Below, one piece after another: positions 57,229 through 64,000 of a stretch of DNA of 64,000 nt. This DNA is from Spirabiliibacterium pneumoniae (GTDB lineage: Bacteria > Pseudomonadota > Gammaproteobacteria > Enterobacterales > Pasteurellaceae): contig NZ_JABMII010000004.1 in the NCBI RefSeq assembly GCF_014884995.1, positions 62,001 to 126,000 of the forward strand, read 5' to 3'. The translations under genes were made by a program, and so were the position numbers. Numbering within the stretch: position 1 is the stretch's first letter; every line of letters starts with the position of its first letter. The notes under the pieces were generated by a model that was given only the letters and a program-made list of their open reading frames with translations, was not told where the DNA came from and ran no database searches.

Positions 57229-58778
57229 TGTGAGTGCTGGGCAATGTGGCGAATTTTGCGTTGCAATACACGACTGGCGAGATTCAATAATCCCAGTATC
57301 AGTAATAAGCCGTACAACAATTTGTCGCCAAACACGCTATAAGGCGTGATGATTTTTTCGTTCTCTAAGGTGGCGGTGAGTGTAGTGGCTTGAAATTGTG
57401 GGGCTTGTGCGGTGATTTTACCGTGCGCGTTGATAAATGCGGTGATGCCGTTATTGGTGGCGCGGATAACCGCTTTGCCATTTTCGAGCGCGCGCATTTG
57501 CGCCATTTGCAAATGTTGCCACGGGCCGATAGTGTCGCCAAACCAAGCATCATTTGAGAGCGTTAAAATATAGTCACTCGGGCTGTGGGCGAGATTTTGC
57601 TGCAGCTGGTGACCGAGCACAATTTCATAGCAAATAGCTGCCGTTATGCGGCTTTTTCGCGTTTTTAGTGCAGGTTGTAAAAAATCGCCTTGCGTGAAAT
57701 TCGACATCGGCAAATCAAACATCGTACCTAGCGGGCGCAAAATGGATTCCAGCGGTACATATTCGCCAAACGGCACGAGGTGGTGTTTGTTATAGCGCAC
57801 CGCACTTTCAGCGGTGTGATAAAGTGTACTCGGGTTTCCCAATGTAATGATCGAATTATAAAAACGCTGTTTTTGGCTATCGGCATACACCGTACCGACG
57901 ATCAATTCACTGCCCTTTGCTAGCACGGCTTGTTGCCAATTTAGCAATAATCCCTGCACCCGATTTTCCACCACAGGAATGGCAGCTTCAGGCAGAATAA
58001 TCACATCGCTTTTGCCTAAGTGCGGTTGGATTAACTGTTGATAGATCGCCAGCGTGTTCTCCGCATAGGCAGGATCCCACTTCATGCTTTGAGCAATATT
58101 GCCCTGCACGAGGGTGATGGTTTGCGCCGCACCAGCGGTTTTTTGTTCTCGAAAATGGGCGTGATTGAGCAAGAGCACGCCGCCTGTCACCACCACAAGG
58201 CTGAAAAGTGCGGTTGCGCGCACCGACATCGACACAGCACGATGGGCTTGAAACGATGTGAGTAATTGCCCACATGCCCACAACATGAAGAAAGTGATGC
58301 CCTGCACGCCCAGCAGCGGCGCAATGGCGCTCAACGGGCTGTCGATTTGAGAATAGCCCAGCTGCAGCCATGGAAAGCCCGTCATCACCCAGCCACGTAA
58401 AAATTCAGTGATGGTCCACACAATGGCAATGGTGACCGCACTTTTTATTTGAAAACGTTGGATAATGTAGGCAAACAGCAACGGATAAAGGCTAAGATAC
58501 GCCGCCAGTAGCACCACGGCAAGATAGCTCAAAGTCAGCGACACACCGCCAAAGAGGTGAATGCTGACATGAATCCAGCTCACGCCAAAGGTAAAAAAGC
58601 CAAAGCCCCATAAAAAGCTGCCCCAAAGTGCGGTTTTGCGCACGCGGTGAGTGGCGAAATAGAGCAATCCTAGTGTGCTAATAAACGCGAGTGGCCAATA
58701 ATGATAAGGCGAAAACGCCAACACGCCCACAGCCCCCAACGCCACTGAGGCAAGCGCATGCAGAAAAAATTTCACCAT
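57216..58778 (-). CDS. lnt: Apolipoprotein N-acyltransferase
   Basis: Inner-membrane enzyme that adds the third acyl chain to lipoproteins. 520 residues: about six N-terminal spans, then a carbon-nitrogen hydrolase domain in the periplasm (about 225-480) and a last span. Catalytic triad regions: glutamate in VIILPEAAIPVVEN, lysine in RYNKHHLVPFGEYVP, cysteine in TAAICYEIVLG. It starts three bases after corC ends, the lnt-corC order known from E. coli. Several uptake signals inside. Confidence 0.96.
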   Translation of the reverse strand: MVKFFLHALASVALGAVGVLAFSPYHYWPLAFISTLGLLYFATHRVRKTALWGSFLWGFGFFTFGVSWIHVSIHLFGGVSLTLSYLAVVLLAAYLSLYPLLFAYIIQRFQIKSAVTIAIVWTITEFLRGWVMTGFPWLQLGYSQIDSPLSAIAPLLGVQGITFFMLWACGQLLTSFQAHRAVSMSVRATALFSLVVVTGGVLLLNHAHFREQKTAGAAQTITLVQGNIAQSMKWDPAYAENTLAIYQQLIQPHLGKSDVIILPEAAIPVVENRVQGLLLNWQQAVLAKGSELIVGTVYADSQKQRFYNSIITLGNPSTLYHTAESAVRYNKHHLVPFGEYVPLESILRPLGTMFDLPMSNFTQGDFLQPALKTRKSRITAAICYEIVLGHQLQQNLAHSPSDYILTLSNDAWFGDTIGPWQHLQMAQMRALENGKAVIRATNNGITAFINAHGKITAQAPQFQATTLTATLENEKIITPYSVFGDKLLYGLLLILGLLNLASRVLQRKIRHIAQHSQQKS

Positions 58779-58781
58779 AAC

Positions 58782-59669
58782 TTACTCTGTAGCGGCTTCG
58801 TTTTCATCTTGAGTAATTAGTTCATCAGGCACCCGCACCCGCAGCTGAATAAGCTTGCGACTGTCGGCGGAAGAGACTTTAAACAGCAAGCCTTCTAGCT
58901 CAATTTCTTCATCACGGTGTGGAAGATAGCCGAAGGCTTGCATAATCACGCCGCCAATGGTGTCCACCTCTTCGGCCTCAAAATGAGTGTTAAAATGTGC
59001 GTTAAAATCTTCAATATCGGTCAGCGCGCGTACGGAAAAAGTATGACGTGAGAGCTGGCGAATGTCTTCCGTGCCTTGCTCATCGAATTCATCTTCAATG
59101 TCGCCCACAATTTGCTCAAGAATATCTTCAATCGTCACTAGCCCTGAAATCGCACCAAATTCGTCCACCACGATCGCCATGTGAAATCGCTCAGCACGGA
59201 ACTCTTTAAGCATTCTATCCACGCGCTTACTTTCAGGCACAATCACCGCAGGGCGTAAAATGGAGTGCATGTCAAACTCGGTTGCGGTGGAGCGCGAAAA
59301 TGGCAACAAATCCTTTGCCAATAATAAACCTTCCACATTATCACGCTCATCACTAACCACTGGGAAACGCGAGTGCGCAGATTCAATAATAATGTCTAAG
59401 CACTCATCTAGCGTGTGATCTTTGTTGATAAACACAATCTGCGCCCGTGGGATCATAATATCCCGCACCCGCAATTCCGCAATCTCCATCACTCCTTCAA
59501 TCATTTCACGCGTGTCTTGATCAATGAGATCATTTTGTTCAGAGTCGCGGATCACTTCCACTAACTCATTGCGGTTTTTTACTTCCCCTTGAAAAATGCG
59601 GCTAAATAAACTGCCAAAAAATCCTTTCTTGCTGTTTTCTGGGCTGTCGATATGTTGATCATCACTCAT
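58782..59669 (-). CDS. corC: CorC/HlyC-family CBS-domain protein
   Basis: 295 residues, soluble, without the DUF21 membrane part. Two CBS motifs (about 70-190; [14 protein letters not shown], and [24 protein letters not shown]) and a C-terminal CorC_HlyC domain (about 205-290; [15 protein letters not shown]). E. coli CorC has been tied to magnesium/cobalt handling; YbeX-type relatives also affect ribosome maturation. The ATG has only a weak ribosome site. Upstream of lnt on the same strand. Confidence 0.92.
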   Translation of the reverse strand: MSDDQHIDSPENSKKGFFGSLFSRIFQGEVKNRNELVEVIRDSEQNDLIDQDTREMIEGVMEIAELRVRDIMIPRAQIVFINKDHTLDECLDIIIESAHSRFPVVSDERDNVEGLLLAKDLLPFSRSTATEFDMHSILRPAVIVPESKRVDRMLKEFRAERFHMAIVVDEFGAISGLVTIEDILEQIVGDIEDEFDEQGTEDIRQLSRHTFSVRALTDIEDFNAHFNTHFEAEEVDTIGGVIMQAFGYLPHRDEEIELEGLLFKVSSADSRKLIQLRVRVPDELITQDENEAATE

Positions 59670-59796
59670 GCTTTGTTACTCGCTAGTATTTTTGTCAAAA
59701 GTAGCACATTTTCACGCCCTGCGCTAGCACTGGCGATGGATTGTGATGTCACTCGCAAAAGCAAAAGTGCGGTTCGCACTCAGCGCAAGATCATTA

Positions 59797-59802
59797 TATA
59801 AT
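59797..59802 (+). promoter_or_regulatory. -10 element of the ModA-like transporter operon
   Basis: TATAAT, predicting a start near 59809. The adjoining TATACATAACG resembles one half of a ModE box (TATATAACGAT), a weak hint of molybdate control. Confidence 0.4.
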
Positions 59803-59833
59803 CTTATACATAACGTTTAAATAAGGAGATCTC

Positions 59834-60577
59834 ATGAAACTGTCACGTTTAGTTATGCTCACAACCGCACTTTTTGCCACCTCCAGCATGGCCGCCGAAT
59901 TGCACCTTTACGCAGGCGCAGGGTTGAAAGATGCAGTAGAACCCATCGTGAAAAAATTTGAACAAGACACTGGCAACACCGTGAATGTGGAATACGGTGG
60001 CTCAGGGCAAATTTTGGCGCGCTTTAAAGCCACTCAACAAGGTGATTTATTTCTCTCTGGCGCGGGCAGTTATGTTGACAACTTACCACAAAGTGCGGTC
60101 GCACAACGTGCAGCACTGGTGTTGCATATTCCCGTGATGGCGGTGCGCAAAGACAAAGCGCAAGGCATTCACTCTTTGCAAGACTTGGCGAAAAGTGATT
60201 TGCGCCTAGGTATTGGTGATCCGAAAGCGATGGCGCTAGGACGTGGCGCTGAGGCAATGTTTGCCGCATCAGGCGTGGGCGATAGGCTTGAGAAAAAAGT
60301 GGTGGTACGCGCCGGCACAGTGAAACAATTAATGCTCTATTTGCTCAACGGTGATGTGGACGCTGCCGTAGTGGGTCGTGCGGGGGCGTTTAAAACCAAA
60401 CAAAAATTGGATATTGTGCCAACCCCGAAAGGCATTGGTGAAGAGCAAGTCACATTGGCAGAGCTTGCCACCAGCAAGCACCCGCAAGAGGCCAAAGCCT
60501 TGTTTGATGCGTTCACCTCGAAAGCAGGGCGTGGCGAGTTTGAAGCCAAAGGATTTTTACCGCTTGAAAGCAAATGA
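59834..60577 (+). CDS. modA: Molybdate/tungstate-type ABC transporter substrate-binding protein (ModA-like)
   Basis: Periplasmic binding protein, 247 residues. Signal peptide MKLSRLVMLTTALFATSSMA, cleaved near MA/AE; an uptake signal encodes part of its core. The mature start ELHLYAGAGLKDAVEPI, then VNVEYGGSGQILARF and LFLSGAGSYVDNL fit ModA-family proteins. The permease start overlaps its stop (ATGA). A modD gene at the end of the operon supports molybdate or tungstate, but the substrate is not proven. AAGGAG precedes the ATG. Confidence 0.8.
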   Translation: MKLSRLVMLTTALFATSSMAAELHLYAGAGLKDAVEPIVKKFEQDTGNTVNVEYGGSGQILARFKATQQGDLFLSGAGSYVDNLPQSAVAQRAALVLHIPVMAVRKDKAQGIHSLQDLAKSDLRLGIGDPKAMALGRGAEAMFAASGVGDRLEKKVVVRAGTVKQLMLYLLNGDVDAAVVGRAGAFKTKQKLDIVPTPKGIGEEQVTLAELATSKHPQEAKALFDAFTSKAGRGEFEAKGFLPLESK

Positions 60578-61347
60578 GTTGGGCGTTAAGGCTGGCCTTG
60601 CTGCCACTGCTGCTGTTGCTGCTTGTGGTGCTTGGCTCTATCAGCGCGTTGTTATCGCAGCTTAATGGAGAATTTCTCTGGCAAAGTTTAACCGACAAAG
60701 AGATGCACTTTGCGATCGGAATGTCACTGGTCACGTCGCTGCTCTCCACGCTGTTGGCTATCTTGATTGCCACTCCTTCGGCGTGGTTAATGAGCCAAGT
60801 GCGGTTGCCTTTCGCGCGCGTTATCGACACCTTGCTTGATTTGCCGATGGTGCTGCCACCCTTGGTCACAGGCTTGGGGCTGTTGTTGCTGTTCAACTCG
60901 CAAGGGATTTTAGGCCGCTGGGTGCCGCTGCTCAGTGAGGTGATCTTCAGCCCCCTTGGCATTATTGTGGCGCAAACCTATGTTGCCAGTGCGATTATGC
61001 TGCGCAACGCGCGCGGGGCGTTTTCCACCTTGCACCCAGGCTTTCGCCAAACGGCATTCAATCTTGGCTTAACGCCACTGCAAACCTTACTTAAAATTGA
61101 GCTGCCCATGTGCTGGAAGCCGTTATTGTGTGGCGCCATTTTGGCGTGGTCGCGCGCCATTGGTGAGTTTGGTGCCACCTTGATGCTCGCAGGTGCCACG
61201 CGCTTTAAAACCGAAACGCTCCCAATGGCCGTTTACCTCAACATCTCCAGCGGCGATTTTGAGCTTGCCATTGGTGCGGCGCTGTGGCTGTTGCTCGTTG
61301 GCTTACTGATGCTGTTCGCGGTGCGCTTTATTGGGAATAATGACTGA
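60574..61347 (+). CDS. Molybdate/tungstate-type ABC transporter permease (ModB-like)
   Basis: 257 residues, about six spans of the binding-protein-dependent permease family. LPMVLPPLVTGLGLLLLF and the EAA-loop region AWSRAIGEFGATLMLAG are typical of ModB/CysT/WtpB-type permeases. Overlaps the binding-protein gene by four bases and the ATPase gene by one. Sulfate-type permeases are the nearest alternative. Confidence 0.82.
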   Translation: MSWALRLALLPLLLLLLVVLGSISALLSQLNGEFLWQSLTDKEMHFAIGMSLVTSLLSTLLAILIATPSAWLMSQVRLPFARVIDTLLDLPMVLPPLVTGLGLLLLFNSQGILGRWVPLLSEVIFSPLGIIVAQTYVASAIMLRNARGAFSTLHPGFRQTAFNLGLTPLQTLLKIELPMCWKPLLCGAILAWSRAIGEFGATLMLAGATRFKTETLPMAVYLNISSGDFELAIGAALWLLLVGLLMLFAVRFIGNND

Positions 61348-61967
61348 TGTTGTACGTACACAATCTTTGCTGTGGCATTGTTTCAAACGCCAGCTTTAGC
61401 GTTGCGCCTAATACGCGTGTGGCCATTTTAGGCGTGTCTGGCTCAGGCAAAAGCACGTTGCTCAACGCCATTGCAGGGCTGATTTCCTACACGGGAACGA
61501 TTATGCTCAATGGGCAAAATCAAGCCGACCTGAACGTATGGCAACGTCCATGCCGCTATCTCAATCAACATCTTTACCTTTTTCCGCATCTCAGTGTAGA
61601 AGAAAATCTGCTGTTGGGGTTGCATAACGCCAAGCAAAGTGCGGTTGAAAAACAACACGCGGCAACGGCATTGTTAAACGAGATGGGCATTTTACATTTA
61701 AAAGAAAGACTGCCTGAGGCCCTTTCAGGCGGAGAGCAACAACGCGTCGCATTGGCGCGCGCCCTGATCAGTAAACCACAGCTACTGCTGTTAGATGAAC
61801 CTTTCTCTGCCCTTGATTGGCACACTCGCAAGCAGGTTTGGCAGTTGTTTGAACGCTATCAAAGGCAGCATCACATCACCACCTTGCTGGTGACGCACGA
61901 GCCAAGAGAGGCAGATTTTCTCTGCTCTCGGCAACTGATTATGCAACAAGGACAACTTTCGGAGTGA
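61347..61967 (+). CDS. ABC transporter ATPase of the ModA-like operon, lacking a TOBE domain
   Basis: 206 residues. Walker A GVSGSGKSTLL (about 30-40), signature LSGGEQQRVALARAL, Walker B LLLLDEPFSALDW and switch histidine in VTHEPREADF. ModC proteins are usually about 350 residues, with a C-terminal molybdate-binding TOBE domain; this one ends after the nucleotide-binding domain, so feedback by molybdate binding is probably absent. No frameshift is seen and modD follows directly, so the short form looks real. Confidence 0.85.
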   Translation: MLYVHNLCCGIVSNASFSVAPNTRVAILGVSGSGKSTLLNAIAGLISYTGTIMLNGQNQADLNVWQRPCRYLNQHLYLFPHLSVEENLLLGLHNAKQSAVEKQHAATALLNEMGILHLKERLPEALSGGEQQRVALARALISKPQLLLLDEPFSALDWHTRKQVWQLFERYQRQHHITTLLVTHEPREADFLCSRQLIMQQGQLSE

Positions 61968-61972
61968 CCATC

Positions 61973-62821
61973 ATGATTTACTTTTCTGCTCAAGAACTCG
62001 ACAATTTACTGCTGGAAGATGCCTATCGGGGGGATCTCACCTCACGCGCCATGGGGCTTAACACGCAAGCTGCTCGCATGCAATTTCGACGCAAAAAGTG
62101 CGGTCGTGTGGCAGGAGTGGCGGTCGCCTGCGCTTTACTTGAGCGGTTAAACCTCAAGCCAATCTGTTTTGCTCACGATGGGGAAGATGTGGCAGAAAAT
62201 ACGCTGTTACTTGAAGTGCATGGTGATGCGCAAAAACTGCACCACGGCTGGAAAGCCGCGCAATTGGTGCTGGAATGGAGCTGCGGCGTGGCGCAATACA
62301 CCGCTGAAATGATCAATGCTGCGCAAGCCGTGGATCCCGCCTGCGTGTTGGCCTGCACGCGCAAATCCATTCCCTACACCCGCAAACTGGCAACCATTGC
62401 GGTGCTTGCAGGCGGTGGGCATATTCATCGTCAAGGGTTAAGTGAAACCCTTTTGGTGTTTAAAAATCACCGCGCACTTTATGCCGAACCTGACAATTAT
62501 CACGCGATGGTGCGCATGTTGCGTGCGCAAAATCCTGAGCACAAAATCACCCTTGAAGCCGATAATTTGCAGCAGCTTACTGCGATGTTGCCCGCCCAGC
62601 CCGATATTATCCAGATGGATAAATTCTCATTAGACGATGTGAAAACCGCACTTTCATTGGTGCAAAAAAGTCAAAGTGCGGTGCAGCTCTCACTAGCAGG
62701 CGGCGTGCGACGTGAAAACATTGCTGAGTTCGCACGCGCAGGCGTACGGCTGTTTATCAGCTCTGCGCCTTATTATGCCAAACCTCAAGACATTAAAGTG
62801 GCGATTGATGCGGCGGATTAA
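61973..62821 (+). CDS. modD: ModD, quinolinate-phosphoribosyltransferase-like protein
   Basis: 282 residues, related in fold to nicotinate-nucleotide pyrophosphorylase (NadC) and often found in molybdate-transport operons; the reaction is not established. Start at the ATG at 61973, with GGAG eight bases upstream inside the end of the ATPase gene. Family-like parts: LLLEDAYRGDLTSRAMG at the start, CGRVAGVAVACALLERL, ACTRKSIPYTRKLA, and LAGGVRRENIAEFARAGV. Last gene of the operon. Confidence 0.87.
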   Translation: MIYFSAQELDNLLLEDAYRGDLTSRAMGLNTQAARMQFRRKKCGRVAGVAVACALLERLNLKPICFAHDGEDVAENTLLLEVHGDAQKLHHGWKAAQLVLEWSCGVAQYTAEMINAAQAVDPACVLACTRKSIPYTRKLATIAVLAGGGHIHRQGLSETLLVFKNHRALYAEPDNYHAMVRMLRAQNPEHKITLEADNLQQLTAMLPAQPDIIQMDKFSLDDVKTALSLVQKSQSAVQLSLAGGVRRENIAEFARAGVRLFISSAPYYAKPQDIKVAIDAAD

Positions 62822-62822
62822 A

Positions 62823-62844
62823 ACCGCACTTTATGCAAAGTGCT
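62823..62844 (+). terminator. Partial USS hairpin after modD
   Basis: GCACTTT (62826-62832) pairs with AAAGTGC (62837-62843) right after the modD stop. The second arm is only part of an uptake signal and no T run follows, so it is weak. Confidence 0.4.
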
Positions 62845-62855
62845 CTCTAGGATGT

Positions 62856-63368
62856 TTAATCCGTTAACACCACAACGGTGACCAAAATTAGGCTAAAGAG
62901 AATTAAGAACAGGCTTATTTTCCGCCCTTTAGTGTTGGTTGGAATCATCCAGATCGCGCTTACCACAAAGAAGATCAGGGCAATGGCAAAAAAGATGTTG
63001 AGCGGTGAATAGGCATATTTGGAGTTGGCTTTATGCAAATTGATCAGCTCATCTAAAATGCGTGGATAACGCATATCTTTGTAGTCCGCCTCGCCTGTCG
63101 CAACGTTATAGGTGCCTTGCTTGAAATAGGCGACATCGCCTTGTTGGCGTTCAATTTTGAGATTTTTGATTTTGACCGCTTTACCCAATGCTTCAGCGTC
63201 AAGATGAGGATCTAAGGTTTGCACAAAGTGGACTTCATGGCGGAAAATATCCGTATCACGATACCCCAACACAATGCCAGTTACTCCGTACAGTAACATA
63301 ACAAACAACATCGAAAATCCTGAATAGCGGTGCAGCGTACGCATCCACTGGCGTGCATTTTTACTCAT
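62856..63368 (-). CDS. PepSY-associated transmembrane protein
   Basis: 170 residues from the ATG at 63368 (AGGG upstream). It begins with WMRTLHRYSGFSMLFVMLLY, a PepSY-TM signature with the span's histidine, then one periplasmic PepSY-like domain (about 45-110) and two closing spans (about 122-168). Longer relatives of about 370-500 residues take part in siderophore-iron reduction; this is a short form. A palindromic, Fur-like site lies 62 bases upstream, which would fit iron control. Function not established. Confidence 0.8.
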   Translation of the reverse strand: MSKNARQWMRTLHRYSGFSMLFVMLLYGVTGIVLGYRDTDIFRHEVHFVQTLDPHLDAEALGKAVKIKNLKIERQQGDVAYFKQGTYNVATGEADYKDMRYPRILDELINLHKANSKYAYSPLNIFFAIALIFFVVSAIWMIPTNTKGRKISLFLILFSLILVTVVVLTD

Positions 63369-63429
63369 TATCAATTCCCTTTAGTGACTATAACAAATTG
63401 GAAGGATAGCATTCTAGAAAAAACCATTA

Positions 63430-63457
63430 AAAAAGTAAATGATAATTGTTACTTTTT
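63430..63457. promoter_or_regulatory. 28-bp palindromic operator, Fur-like, before the PepSY gene
   Basis: AAAAAGTAA (63430-63438) and TTACTTTTT (63449-63457) are perfect inverted arms around ATGATAATTG. The middle, AAATGATAATTGTTAC, resembles a Fur box. It lies upstream of the PepSY gene and near the 3' end of the dcu-type gene. Confidence 0.55.
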
Positions 63458-63468
63458 TAATTAAATGC

Positions 63469-63508
63469 AAAAAAAGTGCGATCAACCTTCTCGCTAACCG
63501 CACTTTAT
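63469..63508 (-). terminator. Terminator of the C4-dicarboxylate transporter gene
   Basis: On minus, AAAGTGCG pairs with CGCACTTT (63499-63506 / 63473-63480) and is followed by a run of seven T. One arm is a degenerate uptake signal (CG followed by AT instead of GT). Confidence 0.75.
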
Positions 63509-63525
63509 GTTCTATTTATTCAGAC

Positions 63526-64000
63526 TTAGATAATGGTGTAAGCCAACGCATATCCCACAAAACAGGCCACAACCACACCGACCAATCCTGGCGCCATAAA
63601 GCTGTGGTTAAAGTAGAATTTGCCGATTTTGGTGGTGCCTGTCACATCGAAGTTAATGGTCGCGATGTCTGACGGGTAGTTCGGAATAAAGAAATAACCG
63701 TAGGTTGCAGGCATCAAGCCGATCAATAGTGGCACTGGCAACCCAATGGCTAAGCCCACAGGCAACATCATCCGCGCAGTGGCCGCTTGGCTGTTGATCA
63801 CAACAGAAACTGCAAATAATGCAAAAGCAAATGTCCAAGGGTAAGATTCCACCATTTCAGTCACGCCCGCTTTAAATGATGGCATCGCATAACTAAAGTA
63901 AGTGTCACTCATCCACGCAATCCCGAAAATCGCAATCGCCGCGACCATGCCAGACTTAAACACCACGCCATTTGGCACATTTTGCGGGTGGGTTTTGGTT
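63526..64000 (-). CDS. Anaerobic C4-dicarboxylate transporter (Dcu family), N-terminus beyond window edge
   Basis: C-terminal 157 or so residues of a Dcu-type antiporter that exchanges fumarate, malate or aspartate for succinate during anaerobic growth. The visible part is hydrophobic: SGMVAAIAIFGIAWMSDTYF, PATYGYFFIPNYPSDIATI (about 60 residues from the end) and KFYFNHSFMAPGLVG, all Dcu-like. The end could be DcuA or DcuB; the rest of the gene would decide. The frame is open to the right edge. Confidence 0.9.
   Translation of the reverse strand, partial: TKTHPQNVPNGVVFKSGMVAAIAIFGIAWMSDTYFSYAMPSFKAGVTEMVESYPWTFAFALFAVSVVINSQAATARMMLPVGLAIGLPVPLLIGLMPATYGYFFIPNYPSDIATINFDVTGTTKIGKFYFNHSFMAPGLVGVVVACFVGYALAYTII

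Noticed and set aside
61347-61967. Frameshifted, truncated modC
   Set aside because: The next gene begins at once with its ribosome site inside the ATPase end, and no TOBE-like sequence follows in any frame.

Overview
This window is chromosomal DNA from a member of the Pasteurellaceae. The clearest evidence is the very frequent 9-mer AAGTGCGGT and its complement ACCGCACTT, the Haemophilus-type DNA uptake signal sequence (USS). It occurs inside genes and as inverted pairs that act as terminators. Gene order also fits gammaproteobacterial blocks: icd/rluE, cysK-cysZ-zipA-ligA, zapA-6S RNA-ygfA, ygfB-pepP-ubiH-ubiI, rpsP-rimM-trmD-rplS, dapF-DUF484-xerC, pfkA/fieF, pnp-nlpI-deaD and lnt-corC. 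I do not assign a genus. No rRNA, tRNA, transposase, prophage or CRISPR array was recognised.

Layout. 1-2.7 kb: ketodeoxyuronate/ketodeoxygluconate utilisation (kdgT partial, kduI, LacI-type regulator). 2.8-7.1 kb: rarD, icd, rluE, a free-standing 35-codon membrane-peptide gene, and cysK. 7.2-9.7 kb: an anaerobic haem-breakdown operon (a HutW-HutX fusion plus a ChuY-like reductase) between cysK and cysZ, with a well-formed FNR promoter and two Fur-like boxes. 9.7-22.8 kb: cysZ, zipA, ligA, ygfA, 6S RNA, zapA, ubiquinone hydroxylases, a sodium symporter and the rpsP operon. 22.9-24.4 kb: a small AT-rich, USS-free island of three unknown envelope genes. 24.5-43.9 kb: housekeeping genes (sprT, xerC, dapF, tdk, pfkA, fieF, yaaA, ung, grcA, pnp, nlpI, deaD, tadA, bcr, rsuA, maeB, sodA).

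44.0-56.8 kb is an eleven-gene minus-strand surface-polysaccharide cluster: wzz, wzx, TagF-like transferase, EpsG-like polymerase, Stealth phosphotransferase, second TagF-like transferase, a TagD-cytidylyltransferase/oxidoreductase fusion, a class V aminotransferase, a WbaP-like initiating transferase, rmlB and rmlA. The middle eight genes are strongly AT-rich and lack USS, so they look like an exchanged serotype cassette between conserved flanks. Immediately upstream of wzz is a 17-unit AAGC tetranucleotide tract. A perfect TATAAT lies just downstream of it, and the only -35 at 17-bp spacing (TTGCTT) is made of the repeat itself. This is a strong candidate for a phase-variable promoter governing the whole polysaccharide operon, and it is the most interesting feature of the window.

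57-64 kb: infA, lnt, corC, a molybdate/tungstate-type ABC transporter with ModD, a PepSY membrane protein behind a palindromic Fur-like operator, and the 3' end of a C4-dicarboxylate transporter gene. Several sites suggest an oxygen- and iron-responsive facultative anaerobe: FNR boxes near the haem operon, grcA and sodA, and Fur-like boxes near the haem operon and the PepSY gene.
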